Origin: Pseudoxanthomonas mexicana
GTDB lineage: Bacteria > Pseudomonadota > Gammaproteobacteria > Xanthomonadales > Xanthomonadaceae
Assembly: GCF_010093385.1 (NCBI RefSeq)
Contig: NZ_PDWV01000013.1
Coordinates: forward strand, 1 to 64,000
Direction of reading: 5' to 3'
DNA length: 64,000 bases
Below are positions 28,612-38,869 of this stretch, piece after piece. A program made the translations under genes and the position numbers. The notes under the pieces are model-generated. The model did not search any database. It saw nothing but the letters and a program-made list of their open reading frames with translations, and was not told the DNA's origin. How positions within the stretch are numbered: the stretch's first letter is position 1; every line of letters begins with the position of its first letter.

Positions 28612-30329
28612 CGCCGGCGGCCCGGATCCGCCGACGCGAGGCGGGCGCGGCCGGTACATGGCCTGCCCATGTGCCCATGCTGCTGCAACGCGTCTACGAA
28701 GCCCGGGGGGCCGGTTCGATGGAGCAGGCCCAGCCTAGGCTCGCCCAGCTGCTTCCCCCCGACCTGCTCGGCGGCATCGATGAAGCGACGACGCTGCTCG
28801 CCGATGCCATCGCGGCCAACCGCCATATCGTGATCGTCGGCGATTTCGACTGCGACGGCGCCACCGCGTGCGCCGTCGGCGTGCGTGGGCTTTGCCTGCT
28901 GGGCGCACGGCGTGTCACGCCAGCGGTGCCCAACCGCATGGTCCATGGCTACGGACTGTCGCCTTCGCTGGTGGAGGAACTGGGCGCACTGGCGCCCGAG
29001 CTGCTGGTCACGGTGGACCACGGGATTGCCTGTCATGCCGGGATCGCGGCGGCCAAGGCGCGCGGCTGGCAAGTCCTGGTCACGGATCATCACTTGCCCG
29101 GTGACGTGCTGCCGCCCGCCGATGCGATCGTCAATCCCAACCTGCGCGGCGATCCGTTCCCCAGCAAGATGCTGGCGGGCGGGGGCGTGATGTTCTACGT
29201 GCTGCGCGCGCTGCGACGCGTGCTGCGGGGACGGGGGGCTTTCGATGGCCCCGAACCCGACCTTTCGTCCTTGCTGGATCTTGTCGCGGTGGGCACGGTC
29301 GCCGATCTCGTCCCGCTGGACGCCAACAACCGCGCCCTCGTCGGCGCGGGCCTGCGTCGCCTGCGCGCAGGCCAGGCCTGTGCGGGCCTGCAGGCGCTGG
29401 TGCGCGTGGCGGGGCGTGACCCGGCCCGGCTCACGGCCGCGGACATCGGCTTTGCGGTCGCCCCGCGCCTGAATGCCGCGGGCCGGTTGGAGGACATGGC
29501 GCTGGGCATCGCGTGCCTGCTGACCGACGACGCCAGCCAAGCCGATGAGATGGCGCACGTGCTCGACGGCATCAACGCCGAACGCCGCGGCGTGCAGCAG
29601 CAGATGGTGGACGAAGCGCAGGCGGCGCTGGCGCGTGTCGACGTCGAGGGCGCCGTGCCGCTGGCGCCGTGTCTGTTCGATCCGGAGTGGCATCCGGGCG
29701 TGGTCGGCCTGGTAGCCTCGAAGATCAAGGAACGCCTGCATCGCCCGGTGATCGCGTTCGCGCCCGCCGAGCCGGGCAGCACGGTGTTGCGCGGCTCGGC
29801 ACGCTCCATTCCCGGTTTCCACATCCGAGATGCGCTGGCGGCGATCGATGCGGCGAACCCCGGTCTGATGCAGCGTTTCGGCGGTCATGCGATGGCGGCC
29901 GGCCTGTCGCTGGACGAAAGCGCACTGTCTGCCTTCCGTGAAGCCTTCCACGAGCAGGCCTCGAAGCTGCTCGATGAGGCGATGTTGCAGGAAGTGCTGC
30001 TGAGCGACGGCGAGTTGCGGTCGGACGAACTGGATCGCGCCCATGCCGAAGCGCTGCGCAGCGCCGGGCCATGGGGACAGGGCTTCCCCGAGCCCATGTT
30101 CGATGGCCGTTTCGATGTGCTGGATTGGCGCGTGATCGGCGAGAAGCACCTGAAGTTTTCGCTGCGTCTTCCCGGTCATGCCGCAGCGCTCAATGCGATC
30201 CACTTCAATGGCTGGCAGGACCAGGCCCCACCTGCCCGTATCCATGCGGCCTACCAGTTGGACACCGACGACTGGCAGAACCGCCGCGGCATCCAGTTGC
30301 TGATCCGTTACTGGCAGGCCGCGGAGTGA
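28608..30329 (+). CDS. recJ: Single-stranded-DNA-specific exonuclease RecJ
   Basis: Protein of 573 residues from the ATG overlapping the rpfE stop. RecJ is the 5'-3' single-strand exonuclease of recombination and mismatch repair. DHH phosphoesterase motifs: VIVGDFDCDGATA, LLVTVDHGIACH and VTDHHLPGD, then VAPRLNAAGRLEDM and the DHHA1 motif FGGHAMAAGLSL. A C-terminal OB-like domain ends with LLIRYWQAAE. It is convergent with the acyltransferase gene, 4 nt apart. Confidence 0.97.
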   Translation: MTPAARIRRREAGAAGTWPAHVPMLLQRVYEARGAGSMEQAQPRLAQLLPPDLLGGIDEATTLLADAIAANRHIVIVGDFDCDGATACAVGVRGLCLLGARRVTPAVPNRMVHGYGLSPSLVEELGALAPELLVTVDHGIACHAGIAAAKARGWQVLVTDHHLPGDVLPPADAIVNPNLRGDPFPSKMLAGGGVMFYVLRALRRVLRGRGAFDGPEPDLSSLLDLVAVGTVADLVPLDANNRALVGAGLRRLRAGQACAGLQALVRVAGRDPARLTAADIGFAVAPRLNAAGRLEDMALGIACLLTDDASQADEMAHVLDGINAERRGVQQQMVDEAQAALARVDVEGAVPLAPCLFDPEWHPGVVGLVASKIKERLHRPVIAFAPAEPGSTVLRGSARSIPGFHIRDALAAIDAANPGLMQRFGGHAMAAGLSLDESALSAFREAFHEQASKLLDEAMLQEVLLSDGELRSDELDRAHAEALRSAGPWGQGFPEPMFDGRFDVLDWRVIGEKHLKFSLRLPGHAAALNAIHFNGWQDQAPPARIHAAYQLDTDDWQNRRGIQLLIRYWQAAE

Positions 30330-30333
30330 GTGC

Positions 30334-31548
30334 TCAGGACTCGGTGGAGCCGACCATCGCCGGCGAGCCGTCGGTTCGCCCGCCAGGCAGACGCTTCAGT
30401 CCGAACAGCGGTCGCAGCCAAGCGACCCGGCGCACGACTTCATAGCCAGCGAAGCAGGCGGCGAAGGTGACCATTACCAGCAGGATGCCTTCCACCAGCG
30501 GCGGGATCGCCAGTGGCTTCAGGTGGTGGGCGAGGACGACGGTGACGGTCTGGTGCAGGATGTAGACCGGGAACACCGCCGGCACCAGGTACCGGAGCGC
30601 GCGACTGTCGCCGGGATTCCAGTGGCGGGCGAAGCCGAGTACCGCCACGATCGCGCACCACTGGTCCAGTCCCCAGACCATGCGCATGGCGGTCCGCAGC
30701 AGCTCGGGCGGCTGCCCATCGGCGAAGCGGACGAAGTAGGCGATCAGGCCCGCCCAGGTGGCCAGCCACAGCAGCAGGGCGACCCAGCGCGCCCGGACCA
30801 TCGCCGCCCAGACCCCCTCGCTGCGTGCGATCAGGAAGCCCAGCAGGAACACGCTGAAGTACTGGGCATGGTTGTACCAGTCGTCGACCAGCGCATGGGT
30901 CTGTTCGAAGCGACCGACCAGCAGGATGCGCGCCAGGCCCAGGAACAGCGTGGGCCACACCACGATGCCGATTCCGGCCAGCGCCTTGTCGAGACCACGC
31001 CCCGCGGCGATCAGGGCGCGCGGCGCCATGCGCCAGAGCAACCACAGCACCATGGTGTAGACCCATAGGTAAGCAACGAACCAGAGATGGTTCCAGGTGG
31101 GCATGTCCAGGCAGCCGTCTGCATCGCAGAAACCGTCGTAGCCGGTCAGGTAGCGGCCATAGAAGGCCAGGTACCCGTCGTGATAGCCCCCCGGGAGCTG
31201 CTCGACCACCTCGTAGTAGGACTGCGGAGGCACGATCACCAGCATGCCGAACACCAGCGGCACCAACAGACGCCAGGACCGGCTGGCGAGGAACCCCGGC
31301 CGGCGGCGGGCCACCTCGGCACTGCGTCGCTGCCGTTCCAGCAGGAATGCCGTGGCCGCCCCCGACACGAGGAACAGCAGCGCCAGCCGCCACGGTGAAC
31401 TGAGCAGCATGAAGGGCTCCAGCGCATCGCTGGCCGCTGGACTCTTCACGTGCCAGTCCCAGGTCACGTAGTACATGCCCACGTGGTACAGCACCAGCAG
31501 CCCGAAGGCGCAAACACGGACCCAGTCCAGATCGTGGCGGCGTTGCAT
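30334..31548 (-). CDS. Acyltransferase-3 family (OpgC/OafA-like) membrane protein
   Basis: Protein of 404 residues with about ten hydrophobic segments. The first helix region includes the conserved Arg/His pattern RRHDLDWVRVCAFGLLVLYH. Other family features are FLLERQRR and PVYILHQTVTVVLAHHL near the C-terminus. Acyltransferase-3 proteins transfer acetyl, succinyl or similar groups across the inner membrane onto periplasmic glycans or lipids, for example OpgC on periplasmic glucans. The substrate cannot be told from sequence. It diverges from the rpfD-like gene over 154 bp. Confidence 0.85.
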   Translation of the reverse strand: MQRRHDLDWVRVCAFGLLVLYHVGMYYVTWDWHVKSPAASDALEPFMLLSSPWRLALLFLVSGAATAFLLERQRRSAEVARRRPGFLASRSWRLLVPLVFGMLVIVPPQSYYEVVEQLPGGYHDGYLAFYGRYLTGYDGFCDADGCLDMPTWNHLWFVAYLWVYTMVLWLLWRMAPRALIAAGRGLDKALAGIGIVVWPTLFLGLARILLVGRFEQTHALVDDWYNHAQYFSVFLLGFLIARSEGVWAAMVRARWVALLLWLATWAGLIAYFVRFADGQPPELLRTAMRMVWGLDQWCAIVAVLGFARHWNPGDSRALRYLVPAVFPVYILHQTVTVVLAHHLKPLAIPPLVEGILLVMVTFAACFAGYEVVRRVAWLRPLFGLKRLPGGRTDGSPAMVGSTES

Positions 31549-31702
31549 GGGGGTTTCCTCGTCCTGTGAAGGCGCCAGCGTGTCGGGTCTGCTCGTCAGT
31601 ACCCACTACGAAGGGACATGTGGGGGCGGGCAGGGGGCCAACGGCCGGCATGCAGGGACGAATCGCGAAGGGCGCAGGACCGCAGAGGGCTAGAATGCGC
31701 GC

Positions 31703-32587
31703 ATGACCGAACGCGCCGTGCTGTCCTACGAACGCTACCAGCCCTGGAAACGCGTGATCGAGGCCGGCTTCTGGATCGCGGTGACCGGGGTCAACTGCGT
31801 CGCCAACAGCATCACCACGCTGATGGAACTGCGACGCGGCGATTCGTCCATCCAGGCCTGGGAGCCGGCCGTCTGGGAAACCAGCAGCGCGGTGATGTGG
31901 CTGTTGGTGGTGTTGCCGGCGATGGCCTGGTTCACCCGGCGCTATCCTTTCCAGTGGGGCGACTGGCGGCGACAGCTCGCACGGTATGCCGGGGCCAGCG
32001 TCGTCGTCTGCCTCGTGCACGTGGTGGGCATGGTGGGGTTGCGGGTACTCGCCTACCGGGCCCAGGGCATGACCTACGACTTCGGCCCCTGGCCGCGCGA
32101 ACTTGTCTATGAGTACCTGAAGGATGTCCGCAGTTTCGCCTCCATCGTGCTGACAATGGAGGCGTACCGCCTGCTGCTGCGCCGTTGGCAAGGCGAGGCC
32201 AGCCTGCTGGCGGAGCCCGACGAGGGCCCGCCGCTGGAACCGGTGGACCGGCCCGAACGCTTCCTGATCCGCAAACTGGGGCGCGAATTCCTGGTCGCGG
32301 CGAACGACATCGAGTGGCTGCAGGCCGCAGGCAACTACGTCAACCTGCGGGTGCGCGGGCACGACTATCCATTGCGCAGCACCATCGCCGGCATCGAATC
32401 CCGCCTCGATCCGCGCCGCTTCGCCCGCATCCATCGCAGTTACGTGGTGGCGCTCGACCATGTCGCATCCATCGAGCCGCTGGATTCCGGCGACGCGCGC
32501 GTCCACCTGCGCGACGGTACGGTGCTGCCCTGCAGTCGACGCTACCGCCAGGACCTGAGGACGCGCACCGGCGCCGAGCCGGGTTAG
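31703..32587 (+). CDS. rpfD: Membrane-anchored LytTR regulator, RpfD-like
   Basis: Protein of 294 residues. The N-terminal half has four or so membrane segments (VIEAGFWIAVTGVNCVANSI, AVMWLLVVLPAMAWF, GASVVVCLVHVVGMVGLRVL and one near 145). The C-terminal 100 residues form a LytTR DNA-binding domain (ERFLIRKLGREFLVAANDIE, WLQAAGNYVNLRVRG, ARIHRSYVVALDHV). This layout and its place between recJ and prfB match Xanthomonas RpfD. It probably senses a membrane or periplasmic cue and binds DNA directly; targets are unknown. The divergent acyltransferase gene is an obvious candidate. Confidence 0.82.
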   Translation: MTERAVLSYERYQPWKRVIEAGFWIAVTGVNCVANSITTLMELRRGDSSIQAWEPAVWETSSAVMWLLVVLPAMAWFTRRYPFQWGDWRRQLARYAGASVVVCLVHVVGMVGLRVLAYRAQGMTYDFGPWPRELVYEYLKDVRSFASIVLTMEAYRLLLRRWQGEASLLAEPDEGPPLEPVDRPERFLIRKLGREFLVAANDIEWLQAAGNYVNLRVRGHDYPLRSTIAGIESRLDPRRFARIHRSYVVALDHVASIEPLDSGDARVHLRDGTVLPCSRRYRQDLRTRTGAEPG

Positions 32588-32590
32588 TGC

Positions 32591-34504
32591 TCAGGCCGCG
32601 CGCAGGGCCGCTTTCGGCAAGCGTTCGATGGCGTAGCTCGCCATCAGGTCGACGTTGCCGCTGCGCACGGCGTTTTCCGGTTCTTCCAGAACGCTGGCCG
32701 CACTGGCGCCTTCCGGCAGGGTACGGCCCCACAGGCCGGCCCACGCGTTGCGACGGTCCTTGGCGGCGTAGAGCGCACGGTCGGCCAGGCGGATGGCGTA
32801 CTCCCACCCTTCGCGTCCCTCCTCGAAGAACGGGAACGGCGCGAAACCCAGCGACACCGTGAGATCCCAGGCCCGCCCCGGCGCCAACTCGCGGGCGCCG
32901 CCCAACCGCTCGTGCAGGCGCGCGGCGACCGTGCATGCCTGCGCCGCCGTGAGATCGGGGCAGGCCATCAGGAATTCCTCGCCGCCCCACCGTGCGATCA
33001 CGTCGCCAGGCCGGCACAGGGTGCGCAGCGCGTCGGCGATGTCCACCAGCACGTCGTCGCCGGCATGGTGGCCGAACCCGTCGTTGACCTGCTTGAAGTG
33101 GTCGATGTCGATAAGGAAGAGCACATGACGCATGCCGGGCGTGGCGCGTTGCGTCGACATCGCCTGCAGCGCGGTACCGGCCGCGCGGCGGTTGCGCAGG
33201 CCGGTGAGAGGATCGGTCGCGCTGACGGTGCGCAATTGCTGGTTCTTGCGCCGCTGGAGCAGGCCGAAGCCGACACCCGCCATCACCAGCAGGATCATCG
33301 CCGCGACGCCGGCGTTACGCAGCAGGCGTGTTCTCTCCTCGTTGAGGGACTGGATCTGGGCCTTGTGCCGCATGGCCTGCAGTTCGCGCTGCGCGGCGGC
33401 GCTCTCGCTGCGCGCCTGCAGCTCGGCCAGCGATGCGAGCCGTTGCGCCTTGAGCGTCTCCATTTCCAGTGCGTGCAGGCGTGCGCCGACCGCCATGACG
33501 CCGTCCGCCTGGCCAAGCGCGGCATGCGCGGCCATCCAGGCGCGCAGCACCTCGCGCTGCTTCTGCGGCTGCGGCGTGCCGTCCACGTGCGACCAAGCCA
33601 AGCGTGCCGTGGCCAGCGCGGCCGTGGGGTCGCCGGCGATGCGCTGCAGGGTCGACAGCTTGGCCAGCGAGCCGGCCAATCCCGGCGTGTCCGCACTCGT
33701 CTGCTGCGCCCGGATTACGGATGTGAGCACCTGCTGCGCCGGCCCCAGGCGCCCCTGCGTGATCCATATTCCCGCACGCTCTGCGCGCAGGCGTTCCACC
33801 ACCGCCAATGCCTGCCTGCGGTGCGCCATGGCCTCGCCCTGGTCGATTACGGCCAGGGCCTCCGCCGTTCGGCCCAACCTGACCAGGTTGAGCACGTGGT
33901 TATGCAGGATCGCCGGATCTTCCAGCCCGACGGACGCGGCGATGGCCAATGCCTTGCGATGGAAGCCGTCGGCCACTTCCGGCGAGTCCAGGTAATCGGC
34001 GTGGATCAATCCGATGTTGCTGAGGGTGGTGGCCTGGAACAGGGCGGCCTCGTCGGCGGGCAACTGCCTGGCCAGGTCCTGCACCCGCAGGTAGGCCGCC
34101 TCGGCGCGATGGATCTGGCCGGCACCGTGGAAGACCGATCCTGCCTGCGAATAGGCGCGGGCGCGGAACGCCAGGGCCAGTTCGGGATTCGCCAGCACGA
34201 GGCGCTCCATGCGGGCACCGGCCTCCACCGCGCGTTTCCGGTCGCCGGACAGGCCGGCGGCGATGCCCAGGCAACTGAGGGTCTTCAGCTCGTCCTCGAC
34301 GGTCAGGTCGGCCTCGCGCAGCAGCGATTCGGCCAGCGCGGCCGCCACGGGGGGCGCATCGCGGCGCAGCTTCAGGCAGCGGGCCACCTGGCTGGCCCGC
34401 TCGGTGCCGGCCGCAACCGTGCCCTGGGCCCGTGAGGAGGGCAGGCCCAGCAGCACCAGGCCCAGCAGGCAGGGCAACAGGCGGGCGGCGAAGGGAGTCG
34501 GCAT
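32591..34504 (-). CDS. Periplasmic TPR-like sensor diguanylate cyclase (GGDEF)
   Basis: Protein of 637 residues from the ATG at 34504, giving a clean signal sequence (MPTPFAARLLPCLLGLVLLG); an in-frame ATG at 34534 is possible. A long helical, Ala/Leu-rich periplasmic region with TPR-like repeats comes first, then a membrane helix (VAAMILLVMAGVGFGLLQRR) and a cytoplasmic GGDEF domain. The active site reads GGEEF, with FLIDIDHFKQVNDGFGHHAG before it. RPGD stands five residues upstream of GGEEF, an intact inhibitory I-site. It should make c-di-GMP in response to a periplasmic signal and be product-inhibited. It is divergent from prfB and convergent with rpfD. Confidence 0.88.
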   Translation of the reverse strand: MPTPFAARLLPCLLGLVLLGLPSSRAQGTVAAGTERASQVARCLKLRRDAPPVAAALAESLLREADLTVEDELKTLSCLGIAAGLSGDRKRAVEAGARMERLVLANPELALAFRARAYSQAGSVFHGAGQIHRAEAAYLRVQDLARQLPADEAALFQATTLSNIGLIHADYLDSPEVADGFHRKALAIAASVGLEDPAILHNHVLNLVRLGRTAEALAVIDQGEAMAHRRQALAVVERLRAERAGIWITQGRLGPAQQVLTSVIRAQQTSADTPGLAGSLAKLSTLQRIAGDPTAALATARLAWSHVDGTPQPQKQREVLRAWMAAHAALGQADGVMAVGARLHALEMETLKAQRLASLAELQARSESAAAQRELQAMRHKAQIQSLNEERTRLLRNAGVAAMILLVMAGVGFGLLQRRKNQQLRTVSATDPLTGLRNRRAAGTALQAMSTQRATPGMRHVLFLIDIDHFKQVNDGFGHHAGDDVLVDIADALRTLCRPGDVIARWGGEEFLMACPDLTAAQACTVAARLHERLGGARELAPGRAWDLTVSLGFAPFPFFEEGREGWEYAIRLADRALYAAKDRRNAWAGLWGRTLPEGASAASVLEEPENAVRSGNVDLMASYAIERLPKAALRAA

Positions 34505-34629
34505 GAGCGGTCGGCTGTCGGCAGGGGCGCGCATATCGAATGCAAATTCCGTTCCATGCCGGCGCAGGACGGGTACCTGCACGCCTCTGGTATCCTTGCC
34601 GACCGATTCCATTCCCCCGTCACAGCCCC

Positions 34630-35755
34630 ATGATCGAGCTCAATCCCATCCGCCAGCGCATCGCCGACCTGCAGGACAGGCTGGCCTCGCTCCGGGGGTT
34701 TCTTTGACTACGATGCCAAGCGCGAACGCCTGGAAGAAGTAAACCGCGAGCTGGAAAACCCGGACATCTGGAACAACGCCGAGTACGCGCAGCAACTGGG
34801 CCGCGAGCGTTCCCTGCTGGACAAGACGGTCAACGGCATCCGCGACATCGAGGAAGGCCTGACCGGCGCCGGCGAGCTGCTGGAGCTGGCGGAGATGGAG
34901 AACGACGAGGATACCGCGCACGCCGTGGTGGCCGACGTCGAACGTTATGCCGCGCACGTGGACAAGCTGGAGTTCCAGCGCATGTTCTCCGGCAAGATGG
35001 ACAGCGCCAACGCCTTCGTCGACATCCAGGCCGGCGCCGGCGGCACCGAGGCGCAGGACTGGGCGGAAATCCTGCTGCGGATGTACCTGCGCTGGTGCGA
35101 ATCGCGCGGCTGGAAGACCGAGCTGATGGAAGCCAGCGGCGGCGACGTGGCCGGCATCAAGTCGGCGACGCTGCGCGTGGAGGGCGACTTCGCCTACGGC
35201 TGGCTGAAGACCGAGACCGGCGTGCACCGCCTGGTGCGCAAGTCGCCGTTCGATTCGGACAACCGCCGCCATACCAGCTTCACCTCGGTGTTCGTTTCGC
35301 CGGAAGTCGATGACAACATCGACATCGACATCAATCCGGCCGACTTGAAGACCGACGTGTACCGCTCCTCCGGCGCCGGCGGCCAGCACGTCAACAAGAC
35401 CGAATCGGCCGTGCGTATCACCCACGTGCCCACCGGGATTGTGGTGGCCTGCCAGACCGGCCGCAGCCAGCACCAGAACCGCGACAACGCGATGAAGATG
35501 CTGGCCGCCAAGCTGTACGAGCTGGAAATCCAGAAGCGCAACGCGGAGCGCGATGCGGTGGAAGCCACCAAGTCCGACATCGGTTGGGGCAGCCAGATCC
35601 GCAACTACGTGCTGGACCAGAGCCGCATCAAGGACCTGCGCACCGGCGTAGAGCGTTCGGATACCCAGAAGGTGCTGGACGGCGACCTGGACGAGTTCGT
35701 CGAGGCCAGCCTGAAATCCGGCCTGGAAGCGGGCGCCAAACGCATCGACGCTTGA
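34630..35755 (+). CDS. prfB: Peptide chain release factor 2, with programmed +1 frameshift
   Basis: The reading frame starts at the ATG at 34630 and meets a TGA at 34705-34707 after 25 codons. It then continues in the +1 frame from 34706 to the stop at 35755, for a 374-residue RF2. The anticodon-like SPF tripeptide ([10 protein letters not shown]) and the GGQ motif ([16 protein letters not shown]) are present. RF2 ends translation at UGA and UAA; low RF2 lets ribosomes shift at its own UGA, so it controls its own level. prfB-lysS adjacency is typical. Confidence 0.97.
34691..34708 (+). promoter_or_regulatory. RF2 programmed frameshift site
   Basis: The sequence CGG GGG TTT CTT TGA C combines an internal Shine-Dalgarno-like G run, the slippery CTT codon and a UGA stop followed by C, as in the E. 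coli prfB site (AGG GGG TAT CTT TGA C). The +1 slip on CTT puts the ribosome into the long RF2 frame. Confidence 0.95.
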
Positions 35756-35760
35756 AAGCA

Positions 35761-35847
35761 GGAGTCAGTGGAGAGGAGTGAGGAGTGAGCGTCAGGTTCG
35801 CTCCTCATCCCGGCTCCCCTCACTTCTCACTCCTCCCCACTCACTCC
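35761..35847. repeat. 29-bp near-perfect inverted repeat between prfB and lysS
   Basis: Positions 35761-35789 (GGAGTCAGTGGAGAGGAGTG and onward) and 35819-35847 are inverted copies with only three mismatches in 29, around a 29-nt loop. Each arm is built from repeated GAGTGAG or CTCACTC units. The right arm ends 11 nt before the lysS ATG, so the structure could affect lysS expression or be an inserted palindromic repeat. Confidence 0.85.
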
Positions 35848-35858
35848 TCGCCTACGCC

Positions 35859-37379
<1,521 letters not shown>

Positions 37380-37726
37380 CCCACGGTCCCCGCGAGCGTC
37401 AAAAGAGTGACGCTGCGCGGCAGTATGGGCACATGACGGCGTGACGCGACGGGACCACACTGGCGGGGCCCCAGCCCGCGGGCGGCGGACCCCGGGTGGA
37501 CACGGGACCGGACATGCCGAAATATGTGACGAACATCAACGTGCGGAACCCTGAAACACCCTGGAGGCGGCTGGCACGCTTCCTGCGTGGACTTCCACGC
37601 AGGTCGGTCAATTCTTCGCCGCCCGCGCCGATAGAGATCAGGGGAGGGGGCTCCGTGATCGGCATCGGTTCCCTTCGTGGATCTCGGCCCCAGCCTGGGG
37701 CCGGGCCGCCGAACAGGACTGCCACC
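37380..37726 (+). promoter_or_regulatory. rpfG leader region with two strong hairpins
   Basis: This 347-nt stretch has no convincing gene; the rpfG frame is open through it but lacks family similarity. It holds two perfect inverted repeats: CCTGCGTGG/CCACGCAGG (37582-37603, loop ACTT) and CGGCCCCAG/CTGGGGCCG (37685-37703). The second lies about 24 nt before the rpfG ATG and could affect its translation. It also includes the likely rpfGC promoter and the end of the lysS transcript; no T-run terminator is seen. Confidence 0.5.
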
Positions 37727-38866
37727 ATGCTGGATGCGAGCGTCGCCACCGCCGGAGTATCCTTGCCCGACAGCCACGTCACGTGGCCACAAGGGGTGGG
37801 GCACGCATTGAACATCGTCATCGTCGACGATCAGACGTCCGCGCGTACCATGCTGCGCCATGTCATCGAGGACATCGCGTCCGAGCTGGCCGTCCACGAT
37901 TTCGGCGATCCCCTGGCGGCCTTGGAATGGTGCGAGAAGAACCGCACCGACCTGCTGCTGCTCGACTACCGCATGCCGGGCATGGACGGGCTGGAGTTCG
38001 CCCGCCGGTTCCGCCGGCTGCCGATGCACCGCGACATCGCCATCATCCTGATCACCGTGGTCGGCGACGAACCCATCCGTCAGGCCGCGCTGGAAGCGGG
38101 CGTCATCGACTTCCTGGTCAAGCCGGTGCGTCCGCGCGAGCTGCGTGCCCGCTGCCGCAATCTGCTCCAGCTGCGCCAGCAGTCCGAGAACGTCAAGCAG
38201 CGCGCCCTGTCGCTGGAGCAGCGCCTGCTGTCCAGCATGCACGAGGTGGAAGAGCGCGAGCGCGAAACGCTATCGCGCCTGGCCCGCGCCATCGAGTACC
38301 GCGACAGCGGCACCAGCGCCTACCTCGAGCGCATGGCCCACGTGGCGGGACTGATCGCCGAGCAGCTCGGCCTGCCCGAGGACGAGGTGCGGACCATCGA
38401 GATGGCCGCGCCGCTGCATGACATGGGCAAGATCGCCATTCCCGATTCGGTGCTGATGAAGGCGGGCCCGCTGACCGCGGACGAGACCGATGTCATGCGC
38501 CGTCATCCGAAGATCGGGCACCAGTTGCTCTCCGGCAGCCAGAACCGCTTCATCCAGGCGGGCGCCGTGATCGCGCTGCGGCACCATGAGCGCTACGACG
38601 GCAGCGGTTATCCCGATGGCCTCGTGGGCGAGGAAATCCCGTTGGAAGCCAGGATCGTGGCGGTGGCGGACGTATTCGACGCCCTCATCTCGCCGCGCCC
38701 CTACAAGAAGGCGTGGGACAAGGACGCGGCGCTGGCCTATCTGTATGCCCAGCGCGGTCGCCTGTTCGATCCCGCATGTGTCGACGCGCTGATCCGTGGG
38801 CGGGCGCGGCTGGACGACATCTGCGAACGCTACTCGACGGTGCAGAGCCGTCCAGGGATGGAGTGA
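37727..38866 (+). CDS. rpfG: HD-GYP response regulator RpfG (c-di-GMP phosphodiesterase)
   Basis: Protein of 379 residues from the ATG at 37727, nearly the same length as Xanthomonas RpfG. Receiver domain: DD at 34-35, phosphoacceptor Asp80 (LLLLDYRMPG), Lys132. HD-GYP domain: His231-Asp232 (HDMGKIAIPDSVL), HHE at 286-288 and GYP at 294-296 (RYDGSGYPDG). When phosphorylated by RpfC in response to DSF it degrades c-di-GMP, relieving Clp and switching on virulence or dispersal genes in Xanthomonas. rpfC follows after 3 nt; there is no rpfH between. Confidence 0.95.
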   Translation: MLDASVATAGVSLPDSHVTWPQGVGHALNIVIVDDQTSARTMLRHVIEDIASELAVHDFGDPLAALEWCEKNRTDLLLLDYRMPGMDGLEFARRFRRLPMHRDIAIILITVVGDEPIRQAALEAGVIDFLVKPVRPRELRARCRNLLQLRQQSENVKQRALSLEQRLLSSMHEVEERERETLSRLARAIEYRDSGTSAYLERMAHVAGLIAEQLGLPEDEVRTIEMAAPLHDMGKIAIPDSVLMKAGPLTADETDVMRRHPKIGHQLLSGSQNRFIQAGAVIALRHHERYDGSGYPDGLVGEEIPLEARIVAVADVFDALISPRPYKKAWDKDAALAYLYAQRGRLFDPACVDALIRGRARLDDICERYSTVQSRPGME

Positions 38867-38869
38867 GCC

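Noticed and set aside
34895-35755. RF2 as a 286-residue protein starting at 34895, or a broken prfB
   Set aside because: The frameshift site at 34691-34708 and the 25-codon upstream frame restore a normal full-length RF2.
37380-37726. c-di-GMP (GEMM) riboswitch in the rpfG leader
   Set aside because: I looked for the conserved GEMM core and tetraloop pattern and found no convincing match.
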